A DNA stretch of 64,000 bases. Source: Ramazzottius varieornatus. Taxonomy: Eukaryota > Tardigrada > Eutardigrada > Parachela > Ramazzottiidae. Position numbers and translations under genes: made by a program. The stretch covers positions 1,993,298-2,057,297 of the forward strand of contig BDGG01000003.1 in assembly GCA_001949185.1 (NCBI GenBank), given 5' to 3'. Positions 10,708 to 22,041 of this stretch are shown piece by piece; position 1 is the first letter of the stretch, and each line of letters starts with the position of its first letter. A model generated the notes under the pieces. The model made no database searches, was not told the origin of the DNA, and saw nothing but the letters and a program-made list of their open reading frames with translations.

Positions 10708-13268
10708 TTCGATGCTTGCACCACTTTTCAAAGTTTCAAGTCTAAACGGAAATCGTCTTCAGAGCTGCAGTTGCAGTCTAATCCTCTACGTGAAGTTGCT
10801 TCAAAACGCGTAGTCGAAATGACGATGCGGAACATCAGTCCGATCTTTAGCCATCGCGGCGATTCAGAGGAGAAAGCTCCGGAAGAGAACGCTGTCGCGG
10901 CTATCGCAGATGAATTTGAGGGTATCGTCCAGGGTTTCTTCCGTGGTCGAACAGGATGGAGAGAATGGAGGGAGAGTCTTTTGACAGCCATCTACGCACG
11001 ACGGTTCGGCATAGCGGTACGGATCATTCAGCTAATCCTGCAGAATCTCGGGATATCGCAAGACGTCTGGATATGGAGAGTACGCAGGAATAATTTCTGA
11101 ATTTCCGCAGTCAGCGTATGACGTCATCGCTCATTCGCCTTCTTGTTCGTAACGTCATGTGCGACTTTCGGCGATATGTCAAAGTTATTTTCCTGGCTTC
11201 CTGTAGGTTTGCCTGGTCGTCATGAAAAACATGGAACTGTCTGACGATGTATACCACAAGCTATATCGGTAAGAATCAACAGAATTTACATTTTTTGAAT
11301 GATAGCGATTAGTCTCCGTTTGCAGAGTGATTTATTTTACAAAGACGACGGACTATGACGAGCGGCGGTTGACTTTGTTTTACGCCATGATCGGTATGAA
11401 GAAATCGTCGATGGCGATTGACTATTTGGAGGTACGGAAAACTTTAATCCTTCCGCATGATACAGTACCACGAACGTGCGTGTGATTTGTTCTGCGTTGC
11501 ACAGAAAGACATGCCGCGGAAGATGCGCGCGATCAGGAAGGAAATGAAGACCACGTACGGTACAGACTATCGTCGTCGTCTGCACGCCGCGTTACAGATG
11601 TGGAGGGTGATTGTTTCTTTTTGGAAGACTGACGTGGTCTCAGAGTCCGCAGATATCATTTTCGACAGAACACTTCTGATGGATACAAACGGTAGGTTAG
11701 ACAAAAGCTCCTCTCGAAAACGACAATGAATGGTTTGTTTTGTTGGCAGACCGCGAAAAATTCGACTTGTCGCTCTTGGGCGAACGATGCACTCTTCTGG
11801 ATGAAGAGAAGGGATCTGATCACGGTGGTGATGATGAAAACGCTGACTCCGAAGACGAGGCTCCTCCTGAGGGCGAAGACGCCCATCCCTTCATGGTTGC
11901 TGCTGGTCATGACATCATGCAGAGCTTCAACATGGACCAGAAGCTGGAGGTCTTCGAGCACTTTCTCGGCTTCCATGCAGATATGGACACTTTCGTCTGG
12001 TATTACATACAGGTATGTTCTACTTCAGTCTTCACGTTTCTTTCCTGATTTCTGACTTGGTTACTTGGTTTCGAGTTGGCAGAAGCTGCGGAACAGATAC
12101 CGCGACTTCAAACTACCCTGGAGAAGTACTGCGAGAAGAATGCTAAGAGACCGACGGCGTTCCAGTTCCTCATCAATTTTCATATGAAATACAACGCGGA
12201 AGACATCGGCAAACGACGACCTTACCTCAAAGTACCTATCAGAAAACATTCCAATGCCTTTTAGTAAAGTGACTAATATCATATTTGTATTCGTGCACGG
12301 TAGAAACTAGTCGATCTGGTTCCGTATGGCTCGCACGTCACTCAGCTCTGTCTTGACATTCAAGACTCGGACGAAGGTAGGTGATTGGCCGTATTTGTCC
12401 CTCTTTTCTTTTGAAATCTGAGCAACATTTGAGAATAATACCACAATGGGAATGTTTTGGTTGCAGACTTGTCGGAAGGACCTCAGCTCCTGGATATGTG
12501 CAAGCTGGTTGTCCATGCCTTGGACTACCAGTGCCACTATTCCGACGAGGTATTATGGCAGCGGCTTGCCAAGACTGTTGCGAACATCCACACAACCAAG
12601 TAAGTGGGAAAGAAAACGCTTTCCACAGTTGAAATTTTTCATGGTCGTATTATGGATCGGTATGGCTGCTGTTTTTAGGGACAAGGAAGTCCTGAGTTTC
12701 TTGAAGCAGACGTGGTCCTCTGTTCGATGGTACTGGGATAAGCTACACTTTAGACCCAATCGAGCGGATGCCGAGGACGACCGCGTGGTGCGACACAAGG
12801 TTCAAGTCTGCTGGGCACTGTATGGAAAGGGTAAGAGATGAAGTTTCCATTGCGAAGAACGCTGATGCTCTTCAGTGTTGAGGTTGAACCATAATCTGGA
12901 ATTTTGTTATATTGATAGATCATAAATATGTGACGAAGTCGGTCAAGAACTTCTCTGCGAAGAGTAGAAGAAAGCTAGACAAGCTCTCACAGGCACTGGA
13001 CCGAGCTCGCCAGGTTCTACAGTCGGCTGACGAAGTCTCCGAAGAGGAAGTGGACAATGAGCCAGTTGAGGTACCTCAATCGACGTCAAAGCAGCCCATT
13101 GTACAGCCTACTGGCCGAGCGTTTGCTCAATCTGCGGCTCGACCTAATGCTCCCCCTTCGAAAGGTCTGATAGATACGGAGGACGACTTTTCCTCGACAT
13201 CGGAATCCGACGCGGAAGATGATAAAAGTAAAAGATCGAAAGACTTGGACAGATCTATGACTGTGTAA
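10708..13268 (+). CDS. Unrecognised multi-exon nuclear-type protein, possibly STAG-like
   Basis: A chain of plus-strand exons with good splice borders. The open frame at about 10,730-11,010 holds ADEFEGIVQGFF; its 5' end is not resolved. Later exons lie at about 11,210-11,270, 11,330-11,432, 11,505-11,690, 11,750-12,010, 12,085-12,232, 12,305-12,376, 12,467-12,600, 12,679-12,830 and 12,920-13,268. The protein is helical, with an acidic stretch near 11,820-11,880 and a Ser/Asp/Lys-rich tail. The run FGIA joined to VCLVVMKNMELSDDVYHKLY resembles the HEAT-repeat part of cohesin subunit SA/STAG (...VAVEAIRL...ENVYHLVY), but I found no second convincing match, so this is only a suggestion. It could also be another HEAT or ARM scaffold. 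A TGACGTCA site lies at 11119-11126, in an intron. Confidence 0.5.
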
Positions 13269-13924
13269 GCTTATGGGCGAAGGATGGCTTACATTGCCGT
13301 CCTTTAAGTCTTCTGAGTCTACGTTTTCTGTGATGAATAGTTGCGAAATCGACATCTTATACTGTTTGGACGGAATCAGATTTCAACAATCAATGATTGT
13401 CGATCATTCCGTTGCTGTGATGCTGGGACTCTGCATTATGGCGCACTATAAAAGTATTCACGTTCTCTTCCGTTCTCTAGAAAGCCAGTATGTGAACCAT
13501 AAGATGGAAGTTTCAGGTGGTGGCGGGTCGCAGAGGGTTGCAAGAAAACAGAAACTGGCCGGTGGTCGACGTCGCAAAGACCTTCGCAATGGATTTCTTT
13601 GGCGATTCGACGGGCACGGTTTGCCAACTGCGTCGCATAAAGAGGATTTGCGAGCCGTAACATGCCTGTGGACCGGTGAAATGGCCCATTCAGCCCGTAA
13701 TCCATCGAGCTTCCATTGATTTTTGATTGGAATGCAGCTGAACGGGCAAAATTATTTGATTCGTTTCCGACTTCCCATCACAACCATGCACAGCTCACAA
13801 GTCACTAGTTCAGCATCTACTTCAAGTTCCGACGCCGCGACGGCATACCTCGTTCCTTATTCATCACCGTGTTGTGGCAAGACCAGTGGGGGAGTGTTTT
13901 CGGGGATCTCAGCACTGATCTATT
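13269..13924. other. Intergenic, long open frames without support
   Basis: Overlapping open frames occur on both strands (plus 13,273-13,719; minus 13,705-13,436). Neither has a recognised domain or splice context. It should contain the 3' untranslated region of the gene to the left and the prefoldin promoter. Confidence 0.35.
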
Positions 13925-14684
13925 ATGGCCGGAAGTACGGCGCATGGTCAACCTGTGATCTCGCTGAATGATCTTCAGAACATCAAGCGAAAGTTCGAAG
14001 AGGTAATCAATGATAATATCTCAAAGCCTTGCGATTTTGTTCTATATTGCCGTTTCTTTCAGGATTTGGTAGTTCTGACAGATTCTATCCAGAAACTTCA
14101 AGCCATCCAGCAGCACTTCTTGGCGTCTCAGGAGCATACGAAGCAAATGGAAACGATACCAGATGGGGCTGAAGTGCTCGTGCCTCTTTGTGATGGAGTA
14201 AGTCGGATGTCTGCTTGGACGGGGCCACAGCAGCTGCGTTAAAAACTTCTGACAAACATTTGTATGATTTCAGTTATTGGTCAGAGGGAAAGCTGTCGAT
14301 GTCGGAGTGAATCTTGTGGATATCGGCGCTGGATATTTTGTCGAGATGGTTAATGTGCTTTCCTGATTTACCTGTTGCCGTTCTGTTAACATGGCGTTCT
14401 GTTCCATAGAGCCAGGAAAAGACAAGGGATTACTGTAAGCGCAGAGTGGAATTTCTGAATGCTCAGCTTTCGAGATTGCAAAGCGTTGGACAGGAGAAGA
14501 TGCAGCAAAGACAGAGTAGGTCTTACTTCCCATGATGGTTGACCGTTTCATTCCCGTCAGAGCACGCCTCGTACAAAATCTGTTTTCTCTATCTTCAGTG
14601 GTTATCAGTGCTATGCAGCAGCAAATGGCTCAGATGAAACTTACAGGACCTCGTGCAGCAGCAGGAAGTATCGCGGCAAGATGA
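13925..14684 (+). CDS. PFDN5: Prefoldin subunit 5
   Basis: Alpha-type subunit of the hexameric cytosolic prefoldin chaperone, which hands nascent actin and tubulin to the CCT chaperonin. Five exons (13925-14002, 14063-14197, 14274-14348, 14410-14515, 14599-14684) give 159 residues, the normal length. Two coiled-coil helices flank the beta-hairpin core. The first helix ends in LQAIQQHFLASQEHTKQM. The core has EVLVPLCDG, VDVGVNLVDIGAGYFVE and SQEKTRDYCKRRVEFL, all close to the animal PFDN5 pattern (LVPL, V-D-V-G-x-G-Y-x-V-E, F-x-K-R-K/R). The second helix is rich in Gln and Met. The donor after exon 3 (GTTAAT) is unusual but keeps the frame. Confidence 0.92.
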
Positions 14685-14879
14685 CAGGAGCAATAACTCC
14701 CGTTTTTTCCCATTTATAAATGTATACAACTAATCTCCGTTCTCCATCTTGAATGCCATAATCGGCTCTGTTTATCACTTTGTTCTCTCATACGGTTTTA
14801 TCGATGTTCTTGGAGAATGTTTCTGACGAAGTCTGCTGCAGAACTCTCGCAGAGAACTCAAATCTGGGGATCGAGTTTG

Positions 14880-14928
14880 CACCACTGATGTGCTGCTGAA
14901 CCGCGCGTTGCTGGAGAGCGAAACGCAT
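14880..14928 (-). pseudogene. Truncated exon 1 of the coiled-coil gene
   Basis: The minus strand from the ATG at 14928-14926 reads MRFALQQRAVQQH, as in exon 1 of the coiled-coil gene at 56,685. Similarity stops near 14,880, about 50 bp into the exon, where unrelated sequence begins. The fragment marks the edge of the duplicated block and is not expected to make a protein. Confidence 0.8.
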
Positions 14929-15756
14929 GATCAAGCTCTTGATTGTTTACATCTGCAGCGGAAGTGGGAAGGGCAACACGTCGGGTGACCATTTACAAGT
15001 TAAAACTGTACAAAGCGGACAAAAGTCCAATCAGCAAAAGAAAACAATAGTACATCCAGGGTCGAACGCGGTATCACGCAAAAATCAAAGACTCCGTCCA
15101 GATATGGAAAACAACACGGTGAACGTATAGAGATAAAACAAAATTCAAATGAAAAAGTAAAACGAGTATCCTGACTCAACGTACCGATCAGCTCCAGCTG
15201 TTTCGGCGGCGATGGCCCAGCTTCTGTTTGACGATGTTCAGTGTCTTTTGGCCTTCCGTCCTTTCTTCGCCATGTCCGCCGAATCAGCAGTTGCTGATCG
15301 GTACTTGTTGCACAGATACTTGCCCAGCCAGCAAAGCCGAAGATCTCAGCGAACAATGTATCGAAACCTGGAAGGTCGGTACTCTTCTGCCCGGTTGGTG
15401 TCGCGACCTACGGAGGTTTCGGTCCTTCAGCAGCGAGTCTGCTCAGAGAAGTCGGGAACGGGGTTGCAAACCATACGGGAGAAAGAAGATCGTCAGAATT
15501 TTTTAGACAGCGTTTTAGTGTAGACATACAGAGAGGAAATACTGCCTGTGTTTTGGGAAAACTTCCACTCTCTCGTAGTCTTGAAGAAATATTTTGGACA
15601 CTCTTCTTTTTTGTCTTACATTTTTCGAAATTTGGAAAACCTTTGAATAAGTTCTGTACAAAAAAAAATGAAAAAGTAAAACGAGTATCCTGACTTAACG
15701 TACCGGTCAGCTCCAGCTGTTCCGGCGGCGATGGCCCAGCTTCTGTTTGGCGATGT

Positions 15757-16519
15757 TCAGTGTCTTTTTGGCCTTCCATAGTTCCCTCCCTTCTCCGCCA
15801 TATCCGCCGAATCAGCAGTTGCTGATTGGTACTTCATGCCCAGATACTGCAAGTAGCCTAGGGCGATGGCCGCGAAGCACAGCATGCCTGTCGAACCCAG
15901 TCCTAGGGTAAGGAGGAATTCCGGCGACGTTCCTTTGCAGGATGTTCCTGCGCCGAATTCCATGCCGGCAACCTTCGAGTAAATCTTCACGGACGGAGGA
16001 GGGCACTTTCCATCACCAGTGTCTCCGTGCTTGGCACCACGATCCTTTCGATGTTCCAGGTCGTGCTCCGTCCGGTTGTATGTTGGGCAGGGAGGAATAG
16101 CTGGACAGGGAGGTACAGCCAGGCATGGAGGAGAAGGTGGGCATGGAGGTGCAGCGGGACATTGGCGGACACTTTCTCCAGCTTCGCTTCCGGTAGGGCA
16201 GTCGTATTGCCAGCTACCGTAGTAGGTTGGATACGGTTCTTACCGCCTGAAACAAGGCATGTTTAAGGGTATAGGAAGCGTCACCGATGGTTGTAGGCTG
16301 ACGCAACTATACCATCCATGATTTCCGATCATTCAACAATCAAGCTTGGGCAGTACGTGCGGACTGGAAGTCACGAATGATCTAACCACGTTAGATTACG
16401 ACTATCTGTAAAGTGGAGTACAAGTAAAACCTTCTTTTAGAGGCAAACTTACGGTTATGCTGGGCAGCAATTCCGGGCGGAAGAATCATCACAAGGATAG
16501 GAGCAACGAGAGCGAACAT
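15757..16519 (-). CDS. Secreted or membrane Cys-Pro-rich protein, copy 1
   Basis: Exon 1 starts at 16519: MFALVAPILVMILPPGIAAQ, a signal peptide. Exon 2 runs from about 16,238 (or 16,246) to the stop at 15757. The Cys frame has six or more CPxxPP/PPCP units (around PPCPPSPPC and PPCPAIPPCP), a charged His/Lys/Asp stretch, a hydrophobic span after SPEFLLTLG that could cross a membrane (GMLCFAAIALGYLQYLG), and a short polar tail ending GRPKRH. Two acceptors eight bases apart (TTTCAG, then GGTAAG) lead into different frames; only the second enters the Cys frame from exon 1. It differs from copy 2 by a few substitutions. No known family was recognised. Confidence 0.6.
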
Positions 16520-16720
16520 TTCTGGAGAAAATGTAGCAAAAATTTTGTGAAAACTAAAAGTTGTGGAAAGAGCGACCTTCGTTTGTGCATATGGACTGCC
16601 GCCAAAATATATGCTTTGAGCGTGAAACCTCACAACGGTGACTGATAGTTTCGAGTGGTACGTTATTGCGAAAATCAAGTAAACGTGGACAATTACAACA
16701 GTTCGAAGTATAATGCCAAT

Positions 16721-17103
16721 TGATGAAAAGTATGTAACACTGGTGCATTACATGAACCAACTATCTGGCGGTGGTAAGTTATGTACGTGGAAAGGTTAGA
16801 CAAAGGACTGCGCGAATGTTGGAGTGAAGACCCTCTCTGTGCGGTTCACAAACACATCACTGTGTGATCTCCCAACAATTTTCACTCCGTATCCTAGTCG
16901 AGAATCCGGAATATGACAGTAAGTCCAAGTGGAAAGTACAGGAAATATTCCAGGGGGAGACTGTACAGTGATGTGTTTTGTACATCGTAGTAGTCCTCGC
17001 TAGATTCGGGTGACGCTCTGATCCTGCTTCTCTCTACAAGGAAAGGCACAATGTCTCACAGACTGCCAGTTGTCTTTAGATGAAAAATACGGCCAAAAAA
17101 CTC
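16721..17103. other. Intergenic, nothing recognised
   Basis: Unique sequence between duplication arm 1 and the hAT relic. No gene or repeat was seen. Confidence 0.35.
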
Positions 17104-18230
17104 TTACCTCGTCTCCAGCCATTTCCCGCGTATAATGTTAACCTTATGCACGCTGTCTTGAGATCGTGTCGATATCTGCTGCCAGTCTATTTCTTCGATA
17201 TCCTCACTATCAGTGGCGTTTGCTTGGGGTGGATTCCGCTCAGAAGGAAAATTGCCAGTCCGTACCCATGACAAGATGATAGTCAGGAAGTTCATCTCTC
17301 CTGGTGGCGGCCCGTTTATGGCTGTCCGCATCAGCGCGTCCAAGCTTCGTACTGACCGGAAGTACAGAAGCGACACCTAACAGCTGTTCCAGCTCCGAGT
17401 CTTCGTCTTCGAAGACGATGTGTCTTTCACGCAGAATGTTGTGCATGAGAATGACGGTTTCCTTCTTCCAGTAGACTGGCTCGAATTTTGTTGTAAACTG
17501 TTTTGAACTTGGTCCAATGTGCTAGAACGGTATGCAGGTTGAATCCATAGTATCGGGCCAGCACTCGTATGTGTGTATCGCCATAGCGTCCGTTGTCGCG
17601 AGGAATTTTGTTCAACTGGAACAGCCGGAAGTGTATCGTCGCTCCCGTTTCGGAGAAACGCAAGTTGAAGAATATGAGAAAATCTTGCAGTAGGTTCAGG
17701 GACTCCTTGCGGAAAGCCGTAAAAGAGTTGCCGTCATAGTCTGCAGTGAAAACAAGAAGAGGAAAAGCTTTGCCTAAATGTTACCGGCACGATCAATTGT
17801 TTCTTACCGTTAACTGGTGTACCGGTTGTTTTTGGACGCTCCTGAAAGAAGACTAGGCCATGTTGGAACTTGAGTTTGTCCTTCAACGCCGTGATACACG
17901 GCGGCTCGTTATGCTCCCAACTGTTCAGTACCTTGACGAACTCTTCCAGGGTATCATGTTAGTCGAAAACCCGGTAATCTTCTCTCTGGAGCCTCGCCGA
18001 TAATTCGGATAGCTCAGCGAGGAGAACTTGAAGAAAGTGAAGAGTTAGGAGGAACTGGGTAGATGTGATAAAGTTGTAAAGGTTGGTCAACCGAGCTTTC
18101 ATGGGACCACCTTCAGCCGCCAAGGTCACGGCCTGACCAATGTCTAAGACAAGTCCGTTGTAGTCGCAAATAATCGCTCGTATCGCGGCCTGCCAGAAGA
18201 TCCATTACGCTTTGAAGTCTTCTTGTGGCT
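17104..18230 (-). mobile_element. hAT (ZNF862-like) transposase relic, C-terminal part
   Basis: Broken minus-strand frames resemble the C-terminal half of the hAT-type proteins related to ZNF862. Order: an upstream stretch with LYNFITSTQFLLTLHFLQVL and ELSARLQREDYRVFD (about 18,190-17,965), then EEFVKVLNSWEH and KLKFQHGLVFFQERPKTT, an apparent GT-AG intron (about 17,810-17,745), LNLLQDFLIFFNLRF, and finally the family-like C-terminal LMRTAINGPPPGEMNF near 17,300. An in-frame TAA follows REDYRVFD and at least two frameshifts follow, so no intact transposase is encoded. It fits with the piece at 20,164-20,900, separated from it by about 1.9 kb of unrelated DNA. Confidence 0.65.
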
Positions 18231-20163
18231 TTTGGGGACCTGCAGAACAGCAGCTCATCAGATGCACAATCATGAACGAAACGTTAAACTGCGGGCATAT
18301 CCCACATTGTGAGCTCCATTGCCCGTCAACGGTTTCACCGAACTGCCATTTTCTCTTATAGTGCAGGCACGTTTAATAATTATACGGTGCATGTGGGCGA
18401 AGATCATGGTCGAGCTAAATCCCAAATAACACGACACACACTTACGAGCTATCGATTGTTCGAAGATTGTTCCAAGGCCACCTGAAGGTATTCCTGATTC
18501 GTTACGGAAAGTAAGCACTTTTCATGAGAGTATTGTTTCAGGGTGATACCCATAACGCACGACTGGGGAGCCCTCGGTAGAACTTGAACCATGCTTTCAT
18601 GTGATCACAGAGCGTGGACAAGTGGGCAACGACTGAATGCCACAAAGCCATATTCTCGTAGCTCTTCCGCAGCATTCACTGTTAACGGCCCATTGAATGT
18701 TAGTACGTTCCCTAATAGATGGAATCGGCATTAACACTTGTGATACCGGGCAGTTTCGTGCTGGCAGAATACCGGGGGTACAACTGAGCTTCGCAGCCTT
18801 TTAACTGGCTGGAAGCACGCTGGAGGCGTGTACAGACCAATCACGGTAATCCCCCATGAAGTTGCGAATGTTACTGCGAAAAATTCAACGTAATGTTCCG
18901 CCACATGACCGGGGGTACGCCAATGTATTTCATTTTATTTTTCGCTACACTTATTTCGATTTCTTTTTGCTGCAATCTAAACAAACAACACTCTGCTTCG
19001 TTAATCTGTGCGCTGCAAAAACATGAACGTTACATGAGCCACAAACAATCATCGTTCTTCGCTCAGTCTTTCTGGGAAAGGGCAATGCGTAAAATGGCAA
19101 TGCGTAAAATAGAAATCTGAAAAAATTGAATTTACTTCTTGCCACCTTGGCGGCGCCACCAGTGGTAGTATCGTTCGTGACGTCATGGACTGCGCCATAT
19201 GTCGAAACACCACGAGCAACTTGCGATTTTTTGTCTGACCACTGGACAACCGCTAGTTGGGTGCTGGAGGTATAATGTTGTAAAGAAGTGAGTGTGAGTT
19301 GTTCTGAATTTTTTTCCAGCTGTTGAAACGCTTGGCGCGTGAAGGACAACCTGGAACATGTGTTGGGAGCAGTTTGCCCTCGAACCTTGTAAAAAACCGA
19401 GTTTTACCCCCCGGTATTATGAGTGTTAAACGATAGTGTACATTACTGCCACCGTACGTACTTAGTTTCCATATCTAGATGGGGATACAGTATGGCGGGC
19501 TTTGACTATTCCTCCATCATTGAATAAACCATAGGCCTGCGCTGCGTTATGCGAAGTGCGGCGCGGCCATCGTTATCGATGGATGCCAAACACACAGGGA
19601 TGCCCGCTAGGGTCTCACTCCTCTAAATCTAAATTTACTGTCAACTACTCTGCGGTGGGCAATTCCATAGTGGGCGAGAGAGTCGTATGCGTAATCGGTC
19701 CCCACACCATTGCGTGTGGAGATAAGGCACCTGCTATAATAGAACTGTGCGCCTCTCCTTAGTTAGTTGTAAATTCGGGAACCAGGGAACTCAACCATAG
19801 GGGGCAGCGCATCGCCCACATACACTGTATAATGGTCAAGCGACTAGTGAATCACAGGAAGGAAATGACGCTATCGAAAGTGGTTGGCCGAGTAGCCTCT
19901 GTCCTTTCATGTCTTGTATGCAAAGTAAGTTTGACACGGTCAGCTCTAAGCGGCTCATGTCGGACCATATTTCAAAAGACAAAGGCATTGCCGTGTGTTC
20001 TGTGCGTGTTTGTAAGTTCGTGAGCCAGTTCGGTAAACAGCGTTCACAAATCTCCTACTTGAAAGCAGTCAGAAAGTTCGTGCTACCACTTTTCTTACCT
20101 GGAGTAGTACGAATAAATATCACGGACTGCGCCCTCGAATTTGATGGAAATAGCTCCTCTTTT
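18231..20163. other. Unrelated DNA between the two hAT fragments
   Basis: No coding frame fits the transposase here. It may be a later insertion into the hAT relic, or sequence decayed beyond recognition. A TGACGTCA palindrome lies at 19178-19185. No terminal repeats were identified. Confidence 0.35.
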
Positions 20164-20900
20164 CTACCGTGTCGACAACTGTAGACGATGGGCAACGCAG
20201 TGAGTGGACATTATGAGTGGGAATTGGTCCGCAAGTCTGTTAGCCACTCCGTTAAGTCCGGGTAGTGCCGACGCACCGTCAGCTGGGAACCCAACCCACT
20301 TCCTGACCATGTAGTCTCGCTTAAGACCCAACCAGCTATTGGCCTGTGACGCGATTAAATCATCCAGTAGTGCGTCAGTGATGTCTGTAGCGCTTGTGGT
20401 CTTTGTCATCTTGACTAGTCCCCAAAAGAACGACACTGGGTCTCCATCGATCTCGACGCGAATGTATATGATGAGGTTCTGCGAGCCACCACGGTCAGTG
20501 GACTCGTGGATCATCACACCGAAATGTGGTTGTGTCAGCCATGCCACCAGCATACAGCGCATCTTCATGCTGATGATTTTTCCAGCTGCCCACCGCGACA
20601 TGTGTGAGTTTCCCATATCGCCGCCATATCTTTTAACTGCGTTCATGAATTCCGCATGAGATGAATAACATACGCAGGAATACGCTTCAGTGTAGACAAA
20701 TCAAAATACCACATTGGCATGATGAGTAAACGGATATTAACAAACCTTCATGGTATTCCTTGTTCATCAATGTAGGAAGTACTTCTGGATGATGGGAAAC
20801 GCTGTATTCCGAACTTTTCCCAATATCAATTGCTGCGGGCGCAGGTATTTTTCTCTCGCCGGCCATGATTTCCGCGACGTATAGTGCGTAATCAAGAGAA
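20164..20900 (-). mobile_element. hAT (ZNF862-like) transposase relic, N-terminal part
   Basis: A continuous minus-strand frame (20,646-20,164) has hAT core features: GVMIHESTDRGG (catalytic Asp region, as in the STD motif), IIYIRVEIDGDPVSFFWGLV, VGFPADGASALPGLNGVA (the G-x-G/P-A-D-G-A-S motif) and STHCVAHRLQLS (the H-C-x-A-H-R-L motif). Upstream on the same strand (about 20,900-20,755) DYALYVAEIMAGERKIPAP probably continues the N-terminal side. The frame ends soon after the CVAHRL motif, where the unrelated DNA begins. A 23-nt stretch inside it (around 20,408-20,432) is identical to the palindrome arms at 54.7 and 55.2 kb. Confidence 0.75.
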
Positions 20901-21632
20901 ATACATCACATATTGGACAAGGCGCTCCGGAAAGAAGGTTCGTTGAGCTGACAAATGATACTGTCCTTCGTCGTAAAAGGTTCTGTCCGCCTGAAACTTG
21001 AAATCATAGTAAATGGCAACGATATTAGCTCCACCGTGCTTATCTTTTAGGAAACTGCCACGACTGAATCGCGAGTACACTGAGACATTTGCTCTGTTTA
21101 TAGTCTGCTGGTCGATAACCAAAAACTCTTGTATCTATAGCCCAGATAGTTGCATCTGAAACTGCAAGACATCGTTCTATGCACCTCACACTACCAAGGA
21201 GTATCCGTCAAGACGATGCTTGTAGATGCACAGATCGTGTCTCCCAACGTTGAATTCACTGATCAAAACTGGACATGGTACTAGCGCGTTAGCACACGTA
21301 GAAACGTGAGTTATTGAGAAATAGAAGATCATCGTGTAATTCGAGTTATAAGGCCCTGCTATCTTCAAATCCATAAAGAGCGTGAACCCATCTTGGAATT
21401 ATGCGGCCGATTTTGAATGTATGGTTTACCGATACTGGACGTAGTTCTGCTACAAGCACGCACATGCAGTTGCCCGGTGGTCAGACAAACAAAGAGGACA
21501 GGGTTGGGCTATCAAGATGTGTCCCGACGGTCCTTCTTTATGCTTCCATCCGTACTTCGTTCCTATTTTAATGACATCGTTTGTGTATCTGCAGGCAAGC
21601 TTCGTACACGCGCCTGGCCTGATTGTTGGCGG

Positions 21633-21742
21633 CGAAAAAATTTCTGGCCACCGGCTGAAGGCGGTATCTCCCCGCTTAACTGACGATTAATCGATGCGAT
21701 GCCGCTTTCGGCTTGTGGCCAAATATTTTTTTCACCTATAAT
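21633..21742. repeat. 110-bp imperfect hairpin
   Basis: The left arm (GGCGAAAAAATTTCTGGCCA, then CGGCTGAAGGCGGTATC) pairs with the right arm ending GTGGCCAAATATTTTTTTCACC read in reverse, with few mismatches. It contains no gene and looks like a small foldback or MITE of a family different from the 120-bp element. Confidence 0.7.
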
Positions 21743-22041
21743 CACGCTAGATGAGTGTACCTTGGATGAACGTGCTTCTTGGGTTAAAAGGCACTACGAA
21801 GTGACAATCATGGCTTGTTGGAAAACCAAAAAGCAAACTTTGTAGAATCGAACCTAACTCTCTTGTGCGGGAGTCGGCGCGTTATCTTGGTGGACAGTCC
21901 GTATCATTATGAAGCGGATTCTATGGTAAGTTGGTCTCAGATGGACGCGCGTTTCATCAGCACTACAGTGGTTTGCACTGAGAACTTGCTAGAAAATTAA
22001 CAATTCAAAGCAAAATTAATTCAAAATTTGACTCGTAAACG

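Larger units (their letters stand above)
14880..16720. repeat. Inverted segmental duplication, arm 1
   Basis: This block is the reverse complement of about 55,337-56,736, with high identity over the gene, its 3' flank and the start of the neighbouring coiled-coil gene. Arm 1 is longer (about 1.84 kb against 1.40 kb). It carries an internal tandem partial repeat: about 15,150-15,330 repeats about 15,667-15,850, the 3' end of the Cys-Pro gene. About 340 bp of unrelated sequence lies between the two units. Confidence 0.9.

Noticed and set aside
13436-13705. Minus-strand frame with YATQLANRARRIAKEI, considered as mitochondrial ribosomal protein S33
   Set aside because: Only one short stretch is suggestive, and the conserved LR-x-x-GLYRDEH part is absent in all frames.
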